Positions 27,767 through 36,531 of a DNA stretch of 64,000 nucleotides are shown here, piece after piece. Made by a program: the position numbers and the translations under genes. Within the stretch, counting starts at the first letter, position 1. Each line of letters begins with the position of its first letter. Source of the DNA: Pedobacter westerhofensis. Lineage in GTDB: Bacteria; Bacteroidota; Bacteroidia; Sphingobacteriales; Sphingobacteriaceae. The notes beneath the pieces are model-generated. The model saw nothing but the letters and a program-made list of their open reading frames with translations. It ran no database searches and had not been told where the DNA came from. The stretch covers positions 186,001 through 250,000 of the forward strand of contig NZ_FXTN01000001.1 in NCBI RefSeq assembly GCF_900182595.1, written 5' to 3'.

Positions 27767-28240
27767 TTAGCATTTGGCCATAGCTACGTCTGAAGGTTCA
27801 AAATATTGCGGCAGCAAATCATCCAGTATGGCATTTGTAGCCGGGGTTTCTTCATCTGCCTTTAGCACTACAGGATTACCTGCGGATATTGCAGCGATGA
27901 CCGGGTTGAGCAATAAGATTAAAGAACTTCCGGTTCCTTCGCTCAGGAATAATTCACAGGGTTCGGCATAAGTGTCGCCTTTCAGGCTTGGAGGCGCCAC
28001 CCATTCCCTGAGCTGCGACCTGGTAAATTCTATAATGGCAATCGGGGCACCTATTTCACACATCGGTTCTGACGTAGGCACTTTAAAATCTTTTCTTATT
28101 GCATCACAGAAAGCGTTCTTGTTCTCTATTAACATACGTTCAAGATGGTCAAGCTGCATAATACGCCAATGATAGGATTTCCTGATACTTGTTTTAAGGT
28201 TAACTTTCTGTCTGCCAAAAAAATCAAGGAATTGAAGCAT
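27767..28240 (-). pseudogene. Aldehyde dehydrogenase, truncated remnant
   Basis: The first 157 residues follow the N-terminus of aldehyde dehydrogenases of the coniferyl-aldehyde/fatty-aldehyde type (SYHWRIMQLDHLERMLIENKNAF, then LLLNPVIAAISAGNPVVLK). The frame stops after FEPSDVAMAKC, so the catalytic Glu and Cys and two thirds of the roughly 460-residue enzyme are missing. Around residues 94-107 the conserved nucleotide-loop segment expected before LLLNP is replaced by unrelated residues. This suggests small indels that shifted and restored the frame. No remaining part is found downstream. A functional role is unlikely. Confidence 0.85.
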
Positions 28241-28453
28241 AGTTTTATTTTTTTTAAGTGATTCAAAAATCCCTCAGCCGGGGAGTGAAAACATTGATTC
28301 CAGTCTGTATTTTTTTAGATTACAATTTTGATTTAACTAATTTACTTTTTCATTAAGTTATATTTTTGTCTGGTTCAAATCTCCGTAATTGTAACAGCAA
28401 AAGCAATAACATTTGGTAATAAATTCTATCTATAGATTTTTCATACATTATAT

Positions 28454-29050
28454 CTACGGCAGATAGTTACTTCTGATCCTGCTTAACGACTGCGGTGTAA
28501 TACCCAGATAAGATGCGATATACTGATTGGAAAACATTTGCAGCAAATGCGGCTCCTCTTCGATCAGCTTATGATATCTTTCGGTGGCAGACATAGTGAG
28601 TAACGTAAATGCACGGTCATACGCTACAATAAAAGATTTATCGCTTACCTTTCTCATTGCGCGCTCAAAAATCAGGGAATGCTGCAAAGCATAGTCAAGA
28701 TCAGATTTACTAATCTGAATCGCTTTGATGCTGGTAAGTGTTTCACTGGTGAGCGAGGCTGGCTTGCCATTCAGAAAACTCTTATAATCTACAATGAGGA
28801 GGTTTTTGACATTGCTTACCGGCTGATTAAAATGAAATATCCAGGTGGTAGTTTTGCCGGAGAAATTAGTATAGAACGATCTGGCTTCACCTGAAATCAG
28901 AAAGTATGCGTAGCGGCATACAGTTCCGGCCGAGGAAATAATATGGCCTTTTGGAAAATAAACCTCTTTTGCCCGTTCCCGGATAATTGTAATGCACTGA
29001 GCATCAAGATTAACTATTGATCTTAAATAATCGGAAAATGAATACTGCAT
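28454..29050 (-). CDS. Crp/Fnr family transcriptional regulator
   Basis: A 198-residue regulator. It has an N-terminal cyclic-nucleotide-binding-type beta barrel (about residues 15-120; KGHIISSAGTVCRYAYFLISGEAR) and a C-terminal winged helix (about 150-198) with MFSNQYIASYLGITPQSLSRIRS as recognition helix. ATG 29050 (MQYSFSDYLRS) is preferred to the upstream ATG 29092, which adds an atypical tail. Like many Bacteroidota members it lacks an obvious Fe-S Cys cluster. Possible target: nearby genes, as it lies 213 bp from the aldehyde dehydrogenase remnant. Confidence 0.85.
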   Translation of the reverse strand: MQYSFSDYLRSIVNLDAQCITIIRERAKEVYFPKGHIISSAGTVCRYAYFLISGEARSFYTNFSGKTTTWIFHFNQPVSNVKNLLIVDYKSFLNGKPASLTSETLTSIKAIQISKSDLDYALQHSLIFERAMRKVSDKSFIVAYDRAFTLLTMSATERYHKLIEEEPHLLQMFSNQYIASYLGITPQSLSRIRSNYLP

Positions 29051-29210
29051 AGATTGAGCCACACTATTATTGTGTAACAATAACGTTAACATTAATCATA
29101 TTGGTATAAATTGTTAACATTAAAAATACGCTCATCCTCCAACCTGAGCGGAAATGCGAAAAATACGTTCGTTAGGATTGAAAAGGGAGGAAAAAGAGGC
29201 AACACCTGTT

Positions 29211-29235
29211 TGAGGGTCAGCCTAACTGACCCTCA
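29211..29235. repeat. Inverted repeat / hairpin between crp-like and Hint genes
   Basis: A perfect 10-bp stem, TGAGGGTCAG with CTGACCCTCA, around CCTAA. It is about 160 bp past the stop of the Hint gene and upstream of the Crp-like gene. No T-run follows on either strand, so it may be an operator or an RNA hairpin rather than a terminator. Nothing else was seen in 29093-29397 apart from a short palindrome ACGGATAATTTTATCCGT near 29359. Confidence 0.55.
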
Positions 29236-29397
29236 ATACTAGCGATCTCAATCAAAAAATGATTTACAAATTGATGCCACGTTTTTAACAGGGCCAGACA
29301 TCATAAAAAATATTGAGTATACTGGTAATGCTGATTATTTCTTATCAGGCATTAAGTTACGGATAATTTTATCCGTTAAAAAGGGGCATATGCGCCA

Positions 29398-30399
29398 TTA
29401 TTTTTGCATCACCATCACCCCGTTCATGACAAAAGTACTTCCTCCGTCAGCTACGATATTATATACCTTTTGTGTGCCCCCAGCACGTTCATCTTTTTTC
29501 CAGACGGTATACACATCATATGTACCGCTAAGCTCGTTAAGGCACAAAACTTCCTGGCCTTCTTTTATTTCGCCCATTTTACGGTTCCCGCCCCTGGTCA
29601 TCATCGGATGATTAGGCGTTGCCTGCAACAGTTTTACGCTCAGCTGGATTTCAGTTCCAGAGGATGTCTCTTTAAGATCGGACATCACCAGCATTAAGGT
29701 GGTAAGGGCGTAGTTTTTGGCTTCATGCGCAGTCAGTTCCTTTACATTAACTATGGATGCAGCTTTAGTTTGCGGATCAACGGTGATCACCTGATCGCCC
29801 GCCTTTACATCCTTCAGCATTTTCTTTAATCCATTGGCCATAGCCACCTGCTCATCCCCTGGAAAACAAATGTCACTACCATAGGTAGCCTCTTCTTCTG
29901 ATGGTGCTTTACCATTGTTCAGAACCTTGTACTGCTGAAAACTGAGTTCTCTGGACAGGATATAGGAAAGTTTGAGCACAAAGTTTTTTTCTTCCTTATT
30001 GATATTGTCTATGTCCTGAAAGTATTTGTCCCACACCTTGCCCTCAGCAGTATAATCCGGCACCAGGGCTTTGTATACCTTACCTTTTTCAGTGGTATAG
30101 AAAACCATCAGGCCGATCTCCTGCATCCCCTCTTTGGCAAGCAGCCTGTACAGGTCGACACGTTTTTTCAGTCCGTCATCCCCGGTAATAAAAAAGGGTT
30201 TACGGGCCTGATAGCGATCCAGGATGTACATATTATCGAACTTTATATAGGTTTCCTTATCAAGATCCGAAACATTATAGTTTTTAGCTATATCATATTC
30301 AGCTAATGTCAGCGGACGGGGATTCACCGGTTTTTGCTGCGCATTCGACTGATGAAAAGCTACAGCCAGCAATAGAAAAAATATTATTTTTTTATACAT
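29398..30399 (-). CDS. Exported Hint (Hedgehog/intein-type) domain protein
   Basis: A 333-residue protein with a signal peptide (MYKKIIFFLLLAVAFHQSNAQ). Residues 25-170 are an unassigned domain. From Cys178 there is a Hint domain. It shows block A (CFPGDEQVAMANG, then VKAGDQVIT), block B TPNHPM at 261-266 (His264) and the end pattern VYNIVADGGSTFVMNGVMV. The normal terminal His-Asn is replaced by Met-Gln and only MQK follows. There is no C-extein and Asn cyclisation cannot occur. A cleavage-only (thioester) or structural role is expected. Third gene of an operon with a Tat amine oxidase and a Tat aminotransferase (18 bp gap). Confidence 0.82.
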   Translation of the reverse strand: MYKKIIFFLLLAVAFHQSNAQQKPVNPRPLTLAEYDIAKNYNVSDLDKETYIKFDNMYILDRYQARKPFFITGDDGLKKRVDLYRLLAKEGMQEIGLMVFYTTEKGKVYKALVPDYTAEGKVWDKYFQDIDNINKEEKNFVLKLSYILSRELSFQQYKVLNNGKAPSEEEATYGSDICFPGDEQVAMANGLKKMLKDVKAGDQVITVDPQTKAASIVNVKELTAHEAKNYALTTLMLVMSDLKETSSGTEIQLSVKLLQATPNHPMMTRGGNRKMGEIKEGQEVLCLNELSGTYDVYTVWKKDERAGGTQKVYNIVADGGSTFVMNGVMVMQK

Positions 30400-30417
30400 A
30401 TAACGTAATGGTGGATG

Positions 30418-31590
30418 TTAAGATATTTGTTTAAAAGCATCAGCGAAAATCTGCATTTCGTCCATTCGTCCAATGCTTACACGGCACCAGTCTTTATCAT
30501 TAAATTTCCAGAAACGTACACCTACCCCCCTGTTGGACATCTCTGTTGCAAAACGTGATCCTTCCATTTTAATCGGGAACATCACAAAGTTGGCAGACGA
30601 AGGGATATAATCATATCCTTCCTTTGTCAATACCGAATACAGGAATTCTTTTGAAGCGAGTGTTTTCTTTAAAGCATCTTTGAGGAAGTCCTTTTCCTGA
30701 TAGCCCGCAATGGCGGCAGCCAGCGTTGGGGCAGAAATGCTCATGTTACCTACCGAATACTTCATCAGATCTTTAACGGCAGCTGGCTGAGCGATTACGT
30801 ATCCGCAGCGGAGGCCGGCAAAACCATATAACTTGGAGAAGGTACGCGCAACAATAATGTTATGGCCTGCCTTTACCAGACTGATCATGCTTGAAGCCTG
30901 TGGGTCTGGCAGATAATCGATGTAGGCTTCATCCACAAACACAGGAACTTTTTTGCTTACACGCTCACAAAAAGCTTTGAGTTTTGCGGTATCCAGGATG
31001 GTGCCTGTAGGATTATTGGGATTGCAGATATACACCAGTCCGGTGTTGCTGGTGATCTTTGCTTCCATGGCATCAAGGTCAAGCTTAAAATCTGTTGTTA
31101 AAGGCACTTTAATCCATTTGGCTCCCAGTACTTCTGCATCTGATGGCAAACTGCTGTAAGATGGGTCGGCAGTAATAATCTCTGCACCGTTCTTTCCATA
31201 GAACATGGCAGAAGCCAGTAATAATGGTGATGAGCCGGCATCCATCAGGATGTTTTCTTCTTTAACTCCTTCATAAGCGGAGATCTTGCCGGTTAGTTCT
31301 TTCATGTGCATAAAAGGATACTGATAGCTGGAATCCAGGGCTTCCTGGATCGCCTTCTTTACTGCTGCTGAAGGGCCAAAAGGATTCTCGTTGGCCAACA
31401 ACCTGGCTTTCATCACTGGCGGCGATTGCAAAACGGCAGCCTGGTCCGCAAGCCTGTCGTTCAGTACCGTTTGCTGCAACCTTTTAGGCATTGCAGCCAG
31501 TGCAGTAATTGCGCCTGAGAAAAAGGCCGTGCCTCCGGCCAGTAGTGCTGTAGATTTGATCCAGCTGCGGCGGTTAATTGAATTTGCCAT
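30418..31590 (-). CDS. Tat-exported histidinol-phosphate-type aminotransferase
   Basis: A 390-residue fold-type I PLP enzyme with Lys253 in TFSKLYGFAGLR, NPNNPTG at 190-196 and DEAY at 220-223. It is of the HisC/tyrosine-like group. Unlike the biosynthetic enzyme it starts with a twin-arginine signal (NRRSWIKS, residues 6-13, then a hydrophobic stretch), so it folds with PLP in the cytoplasm and is exported. It lies 21 bp after the amine oxidase gene. The pair points to amino-acid or amine conversion in the periplasm; substrate unknown. Confidence 0.88.
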   Translation of the reverse strand: MANSINRRSWIKSTALLAGGTAFFSGAITALAAMPKRLQQTVLNDRLADQAAVLQSPPVMKARLLANENPFGPSAAVKKAIQEALDSSYQYPFMHMKELTGKISAYEGVKEENILMDAGSSPLLLASAMFYGKNGAEIITADPSYSSLPSDAEVLGAKWIKVPLTTDFKLDLDAMEAKITSNTGLVYICNPNNPTGTILDTAKLKAFCERVSKKVPVFVDEAYIDYLPDPQASSMISLVKAGHNIIVARTFSKLYGFAGLRCGYVIAQPAAVKDLMKYSVGNMSISAPTLAAAIAGYQEKDFLKDALKKTLASKEFLYSVLTKEGYDYIPSSANFVMFPIKMEGSRFATEMSNRGVGVRFWKFNDKDWCRVSIGRMDEMQIFADAFKQIS

Positions 31591-31611
31591 GATTTGAGAG
31601 TTTAATGTAAA

Positions 31612-33204
31612 TTATCCTTTTGTTGATTGTGTTGGGTATGCTATTCGTGCTTCAGTTACGCGGCTGTGTATATTGGCGACAACACTTCTTGCGGATTCAA
31701 ATGCACCGGCCATCCAGGCATTCAGATAGGTAAGGTGTTCGCCGGCAAAATATACATTGCCATCTGGTTTTAACAGAGCGGGGTATGCATTACTGCGGGT
31801 GTCGCTCGTATACACAGCCCAGCCGCCCATATTGTATTTTGTTTTGTGCCAGCTTACGGAAAATGATCGCTCAAACTCCTTGTCGTACTGCGGATGGATC
31901 AGCCTACCCTTTTGCAAAGCCAGCTTTTCGCGGTCGGCATAACTCAGTTCGCCCAGCTGCTGCGCTTTTTCATTAAAATTGTAGTATCCGATCAGTATAC
32001 CCTTTTTATCCAGGTAATCATATGATGGATAGAATATTTGTGTGAGTTCATTATTGGTGTGTGTGATGCCGCCATAAATATGTTCGTCCTCTTCCCAGAA
32101 ACGGCGTTTAAACTGCAGGCCGATCTTACCGGTTTGATTGTAGCTGATATAATCGATGGCGCGGCTCACGTCAGAGGAGAAATTGGTACTGATGTTACTT
32201 AATACAGGCAGTGGAATTGTACATACACAAAGGTCGGCCTGCAGCTCATGAATCCCTGCAGCATCCTTATAAGTTACCTTTACCCCATCTGTTACATTAT
32301 GAATGGAGGTAACTTCGGCGCCCATTCTGATCATCGGAGCGATCTTTTTTTCAAGTGCCCTGGCGATGCTGTCCATCCCTCCCACAGCCTGGAACATGGT
32401 CATCTGCAGTTCATAGGTATATTCTGCAACATTATAAAAATCAGGGTCCATCAAACCGGAGCGCAGTATGTCTGCAAGTGTATAGGGATCTGCAATTCTG
32501 CCCGGTTTATTACCCGCGCCCGGAGACTCGATGTATCCCCTGCGTGCCGATGCCTTATAAAGCTTATCGGCATCCAGCCCTCCTTCAGCCATCAGGTATT
32601 CGATGATCTTTTGTCCGTCCTCCTTTGTTAAAGGATTGTCCAGATTGCCATGATCCATACTTTTAGCAAGCATTTCCATCATATAACCTCGCACATCATT
32701 ATGGATCTCGCGGTTGCGGACCTTCTTATTGGATAAAGGCCCCTTTCCTTCGGCAAAGAAGTAAGCACTTTCGTTTACATTGTTATACACCTGGATAGGA
32801 ACTCCAAGTTCTTTACAGTAATGCAGGGTAAGTTCATGGTTATGCGGGATGCGTGAAGGCCCGGCATTAAAGTATAAACCCTCATCAAATTTTGCTGTTA
32901 CCTGCGGCTGATCTTTTTCGGTATGTGTAGTATTGTTTCTGACACTCCAGCATCTTCCCCCTGTTCTGTCCCTGGCTTCGAGCACTGTACATTGATAACC
33001 TAATCTATTTAATTCATAAGCGGCAGTCATTCCGGCCAGACCGGCACCTAAAATGATTACTTTTTTCCCATTCGCGTTCTTTTCCAGTTCAAAAGCATAG
33101 GCAGGTACGGGTTTCATTAAGCCTAAAGCCATCATTGCAGGGTATGCACTGCCTGCCAACAGGGTGCTTTTACTGAGAAAGTCGCGTCTGGTTATAGATT
33201 TCAA
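31612..33204 (-). CDS. Tat-exported flavin monoamine / L-amino-acid oxidase
   Basis: A 530-residue flavoprotein of the amine oxidase family. Twin-arginine signal TRRDFLS at residues 5-11, FAD-binding GAGLAG at 53-58, then LEARDRTGGRCWSV at 75-88 and the C-terminal FAD motif VYFAGEHLTYLNAWMAGAFES. It oxidises an amine or amino acid to the imine with release of H2O2. First gene of the three-gene operon with the aminotransferase and the Hint protein. Export with FAD bound explains the Tat signal. Confidence 0.88.
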   Translation of the reverse strand: MKSITRRDFLSKSTLLAGSAYPAMMALGLMKPVPAYAFELEKNANGKKVIILGAGLAGMTAAYELNRLGYQCTVLEARDRTGGRCWSVRNNTTHTEKDQPQVTAKFDEGLYFNAGPSRIPHNHELTLHYCKELGVPIQVYNNVNESAYFFAEGKGPLSNKKVRNREIHNDVRGYMMEMLAKSMDHGNLDNPLTKEDGQKIIEYLMAEGGLDADKLYKASARRGYIESPGAGNKPGRIADPYTLADILRSGLMDPDFYNVAEYTYELQMTMFQAVGGMDSIARALEKKIAPMIRMGAEVTSIHNVTDGVKVTYKDAAGIHELQADLCVCTIPLPVLSNISTNFSSDVSRAIDYISYNQTGKIGLQFKRRFWEEDEHIYGGITHTNNELTQIFYPSYDYLDKKGILIGYYNFNEKAQQLGELSYADREKLALQKGRLIHPQYDKEFERSFSVSWHKTKYNMGGWAVYTSDTRSNAYPALLKPDGNVYFAGEHLTYLNAWMAGAFESARSVVANIHSRVTEARIAYPTQSTKG

Positions 33205-33486
33205 AATATTTGAGAGTTTATTTTATAAATTTAGATAAAAATAAGTTTACAGCCTCAATTATTTGAAAATAAGGTATTATTTTACAGCTTAAATTAGATC
33301 ATTAATAATAATTCATATGAATAAACATTTATAAATCACATTTAAACATAGAAACGACACAGAAAACCCAAAATATCTAAACATACCGAGTTTTACTCTT
33401 AACAAAACAATAATAAAATATATTTTAATACAATTGGAATCAGTATATTGAGGATACAATATTTATTTATACATGGAAGCATTTCT
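33205..33486. other. AT-rich gene-free divergent region
   Basis: About 280 bp of very AT-rich sequence between the amine oxidase operon (-) and the UBP-type gene (+). It must hold the operon promoter, but I found no clear -7 TAnnTTTG match. An open frame across its right part has no protein-like features before residue MSDQNL. Confidence 0.4.
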
Positions 33487-33518
33487 TTTGACTTAAAATC
33501 ATCAATTGCTTATCTTGG
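33487..33518 (+). promoter_or_regulatory. Candidate promoter of the UBP zinc-finger gene
   Basis: TTTG at 33487-33490, a 20-base spacer, then TATCTTGG at 33511-33518, one mismatch from TAnnTTTG. The predicted transcription start near 33525 falls inside the palindrome at 33522-33540. Confidence 0.45.
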
Positions 33519-33521
33519 CTG

Positions 33522-33540
33522 TGTACAGACTGGCTGTACA
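33522..33540. promoter_or_regulatory. Palindrome at the predicted transcription start (candidate operator)
   Basis: Perfect inverted repeat TGTACAG-N5-CTGTACA, 33 bp before the UBP gene ATG and overlapping the predicted start of transcription. It could be a repressor site or a 5' hairpin. Confidence 0.5.
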
Positions 33541-33573
33541 TTGATAAAAAGTATTGTGACTAATCCAAAAAAT

Positions 33574-33846
33574 ATGAGCGATCAAAACTTGTGTACACAT
33601 CTAACCTCAATTACTAACGTACAAATCGGCGACGAGGGAGTCTGCGAAGAATGTATCAAAACAGGCGGGCTATGGGTTCATCTGCGCACCTGCCAAACCT
33701 GCGGAATAACCCTATGCTGTGATCAGTCGCCACAAACGCACATGACTAAACATTTCAGGCACACAAACCATCCCGTTGTGGCCTCTGCAGAAAAGGGCGA
33801 AAGATGGCTATACTGCTACCCGGATGAGGAAATGGTGGAGTATTGA
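33574..33846 (+). CDS. UBP-type zinc finger domain protein
   Basis: A 90-residue protein starting MSDQNLCTHL. Its pattern is that of the UBP-type zinc finger known from deubiquitinases and HDAC6. Cys/His ligands are seen in CTHL, CEEC, CQTCG, CC, HMTKHFRHTNHP, and the aromatic end WLYCYPDE. ATG 33574 is chosen because the longer frame to 33448 adds a non-conserved tail. Bacteria lack ubiquitin, so ligand and role are unknown. Its stop directly abuts the stop of the convergent DinB gene. Confidence 0.85.
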   Translation: MSDQNLCTHLTSITNVQIGDEGVCEECIKTGGLWVHLRTCQTCGITLCCDQSPQTHMTKHFRHTNHPVVASAEKGERWLYCYPDEEMVEY

Positions 33847-34311
33847 TCAAATCCATTGACGCTGTACAACGAAGCGTCTTTGATAATTAACCTGACCCAG
33901 ATGATATGAGAGATGTGCCGCCAGATGAACAAGAACGTATTCTATCGTTTGATCTGGATGAATGGATAAGATTTCTCTGGGATAGATGGCATCCATAGCT
34001 TCATTGGGAATTTTTGATAATGAGAGCGACACTATTCCGATGAGTTCCTCCAGCTGATCAATAAATTCATCACGTGTAAAGAGCCTGGCAGCAAATTCTG
34101 CGTCCCTGTCCCTGACATATCCGATATTCCCGAATGGATTGCCGATGTAGGTTTTCAGGTTTCCGATCAGGTGCTGGACCAGGTTCCCTGCAGCATTAGT
34201 GGTGCCGGGCAAAACTTCCCAGATCGCTTCTTCATCCGGATAACTTTTCAGTTCATCTATCAGCCTGTTGAGATCACGGGTATATAAAATGATATAATAA
34301 TTGATGTTCAT
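33847..34311 (-). CDS. DinB family protein (DUF1572-like)
   Basis: A 154-residue four-helix-bundle protein of the DinB/YfiT-like superfamily. Metal-binding His positions are consistent: one in the NLVQHLIGNL helix and a pair in VHLAAHLSYHLGQVNYQRR near the C-terminus. ATG 34311 (MNINYYIILYTRD) is preferred to 34341. DinB proteins often act as metal-dependent transferases, e.g. in bacillithiol use, but specific activity cannot be read. Confidence 0.8.
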   Translation of the reverse strand: MNINYYIILYTRDLNRLIDELKSYPDEEAIWEVLPGTTNAAGNLVQHLIGNLKTYIGNPFGNIGYVRDRDAEFAARLFTRDEFIDQLEELIGIVSLSLSKIPNEAMDAIYPREILSIHPDQTIEYVLVHLAAHLSYHLGQVNYQRRFVVQRQWI

Positions 34312-34373
34312 TTGAATATATCTATTTGCTTCAGCATACAAACATTATTTACTTCAATTGGTTTTAAGATACA

Positions 34374-34514
34374 ATGAAAGGTGTTAAAAAACAGGATCTT
34401 CCTACTAAAATATGCCCGGTATGCACACGTCCTTTTACCTGGCGAAAAAAATGGGATAAGAACTGGGACGACGTAAAATATTGCAGCGATAAATGCAGAA
34501 GGACAAAAGTTTAA
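34374..34514 (+). CDS. DUF2256 domain small zinc-ribbon-like protein
   Basis: A 46-residue protein ([17 protein letters not shown]... TKV) that matches the DUF2256 family almost throughout. It has CPVC and the later CSDKC, a likely zinc ribbon, around the family hallmark RPFTWRKKW. Such proteins often neighbour DinB-like or photolyase-related genes. Function unknown. Divergent from the DinB gene by 62 bp. Confidence 0.85.
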   Translation: MKGVKKQDLPTKICPVCTRPFTWRKKWDKNWDDVKYCSDKCRRTKV

Positions 34515-34628
34515 TTTGAACTGCTCCCACCGGCAGCACTAATATCATTTAATACTTCTGTTTCTCAGTAAAACGTTTAATTTTATTCATTGTTACGCTT
34601 TGGCGAACATCTAAAGAAATTTAAAATT

Positions 34629-35432
34629 ATGAAATATAAGTCCTTTATTTCTATAGCAGCAACATTGATACTGCTGCTCGCTGCAACTACTTTTTCTATC
34701 AAAGTATATGCACAAAAACCGCCCGCAAAACAGTTTTATGAACTCGTGATTTACCACATCAAAGATAAATCACAGGAACAGCGGGTTGATCAGTATTTAT
34801 CGGATGCTTTTGTACCCGCAGTTCACCGTTTCGGGATCAAAACTGTAGGTGTTTTTAAGCTTGCGGGCATTGATACTGCTGCTGATAAAAAGATCTACGT
34901 ATTGCTTACCTATAAATCACTGACAGACTTTCATCAGCTTAGCAACAAATTAACTACCGACAAAGAGCTGGCACTTAAGGGCAAAGACTATGTGGATGCA
35001 GGCTTTGACCAGATGCCTTATCTCAGGAAGGAATCCATTCTTATGGAATCATTTTCAGGAATGCCAATGCTGAGAACGCCAAAGTTTAGTAACGCTAAAC
35101 CGGAACGTGTGTACGAACTGCGCAGCTATGAAAGTGCCACAGAAAAATTATACCGGAACAAGCTGAGCATGTTCAATGATGGCAACGAGATGGCGATCTT
35201 TGACCGGATCGGGAGCCAGGCCGTATTTTATGGGGAAGTACTGGCTGGAAGCCATATGCCAAACCTGATGTATATGACCACCTATGCCGATATGAAATCC
35301 AGGGATGAGCACTGGAAAGCCTTTGGCAGTGATCCCGACTGGAAAAAATTATCTGCAATGCCAGAATACCAGCACAATGTTTCCAAATCGGCTATCGAAT
35401 TTCTTGTGCCAACGGAATATTCAGATTTTTAA
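34629..35432 (+). CDS. Exported NIPSNAP family protein
   Basis: A 267-residue protein with a signal peptide (MKYKSFISIAATLILLLAATTFSIKVYAQ). It holds two ferredoxin-like NIPSNAP repeats: about residues 33-130 (FYELVIYHIKD) and 155-260 (RVYELRSYES, then MTTYADMKSRDEHWKAF). ATG 34629 is chosen over 34590 because it opens the signal peptide. Bacterial NIPSNAPs are poorly understood; some accompany sugar or aromatic catabolism. Single gene followed by a terminator. Confidence 0.85.
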   Translation: MKYKSFISIAATLILLLAATTFSIKVYAQKPPAKQFYELVIYHIKDKSQEQRVDQYLSDAFVPAVHRFGIKTVGVFKLAGIDTAADKKIYVLLTYKSLTDFHQLSNKLTTDKELALKGKDYVDAGFDQMPYLRKESILMESFSGMPMLRTPKFSNAKPERVYELRSYESATEKLYRNKLSMFNDGNEMAIFDRIGSQAVFYGEVLAGSHMPNLMYMTTYADMKSRDEHWKAFGSDPDWKKLSAMPEYQHNVSKSAIEFLVPTEYSDF

Positions 35433-35520
35433 GCAGTTCGGTAATCAGATTTGCTCCCTGTTTTCCAGCAGCTGAGCATTGTCAGTTCTCAGCCGCAAAA
35501 AAAACAATGAATGCAAGATC

Positions 35521-35557
35521 ATAATGCCCGGCCAAAGCTCTTTCTGAAAGCTTTAGC
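35521..35557. terminator. Bidirectional terminator between NIPSNAP and PorP genes
   Basis: A 12-bp perfect outer stem (ATAATGCCCGGC with GCCGGGCATTAT), with an inner AAAGCT/AGCTTT stem, followed by TTT. It is placed between two convergent genes. Confidence 0.85.
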
Positions 35558-35568
35558 CGGGCATTATT

Positions 35569-36480
35569 TTACAGCAGCTTCGGCGCTATGTTCCCTTTAC
35601 CGAAACGGAAGCCGATGGAAACTTCATGAGAACCATTGCTTATTCTACCGATATTGCTGTTGCCAATTCCTGTCTGGTAGCTGTAACCTATCTTAATGTT
35701 ATTATTAAGGGTTACAGATAAAATACCGGCAATCTCATCAGTAGTCCTGTAGTTTACGCCAAAGCCAAACCTGTCTTGCAGATACACTGTTACAGAAAAA
35801 TCTGCCTGCGTATCAAAAGCCCTGCTGTAGGAAACCATTGTTGCAGGTTTGAGTTTTACGTCCTCATTCAGGGTAAAGAGATAAGCTCCACTAAAATAAT
35901 AGGTATTGCTGTAATTACGTTTGTCATCTTCCGAGGCACTGCCCAGGCTGCGGATGCTTAGGCGTGGAATTGAAGCTCCGACATAGTATTTCTCAGGGCT
36001 GTATAACATCAGGCCCAAACCAACCGTCCCTACAGTTTCGCGAATATCATCCTTAAAGCTCGGGTCATTGCCATCCACTTCTGAGTACGTAGCCTTGTAA
36101 TTCCTGAAACCCGCATTGAAGGAAGCGGCAAAAAAATTGCTTTCAGAAAGCTGTACTGCCTTGGCAAAAAAAGCAGAAACTTCTGTCAGCTTTTCAATAT
36201 TGAATTTATCGTAGGTGACCGACAAACCTGCAGCACCATTGATACGTTCGATAGGTAAACTACCGTTTAGCTGGAAAGTGTACGGAGATCCTTCAATGCC
36301 TGTCCATTGTTTCCTGCTGTTCAGGTTTACAGAACCGGCCTTATCCAGCAATGAATAGGTGGAATTAAAAGGAACCTGGTTATCTGAGTATTGTGTAAAA
36401 GAAGTAGCCTGCTGTGCGCGGCATACCGTTATGATCATCATCAAAGTTCCGGTAAGCAGTGCCAATTTAAATAGTTTCAT
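35569..36480 (-). CDS. PorP/SprF family type IX secretion system membrane protein
   Basis: A 303-residue outer-membrane protein. Signal peptide MKLFKLALLTGTLMMIITVCRAQ starts at ATG 36480 (preferred to 36531). It is followed by the family opening QQATSFTQYSDNQVPFNSTYSLLDKAGSVN and barrel strands up to GSHEVSIGFRFGKG. PorP/SprF proteins attach type-B T9SS cargo to the cell surface. Each is usually encoded next to its own CHU_C-tailed cargo, as here, where the giant MBG protein is the upstream gene. Confidence 0.9.
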   Translation of the reverse strand: MKLFKLALLTGTLMMIITVCRAQQATSFTQYSDNQVPFNSTYSLLDKAGSVNLNSRKQWTGIEGSPYTFQLNGSLPIERINGAAGLSVTYDKFNIEKLTEVSAFFAKAVQLSESNFFAASFNAGFRNYKATYSEVDGNDPSFKDDIRETVGTVGLGLMLYSPEKYYVGASIPRLSIRSLGSASEDDKRNYSNTYYFSGAYLFTLNEDVKLKPATMVSYSRAFDTQADFSVTVYLQDRFGFGVNYRTTDEIAGILSVTLNNNIKIGYSYQTGIGNSNIGRISNGSHEVSIGFRFGKGNIAPKLL

Positions 36481-36531
36481 TTGAATATATTTTTTGATAA
36501 AGCCGGGGGCTATCCCCCGGCTAATTAGCAT

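Noticed and set aside
17919..28240. Aldehyde dehydrogenase remnant as a copy of the intact gene at 17919-19295
   Set aside because: The two are of different subfamilies (coniferyl/fatty-aldehyde type versus GabD-like), so one is not a duplicate of the other.
33448..33573. N-terminal extension of the UBP protein
   Set aside because: The added residues do not continue the zinc-finger pattern, and a promoter and palindrome lie inside the stretch.
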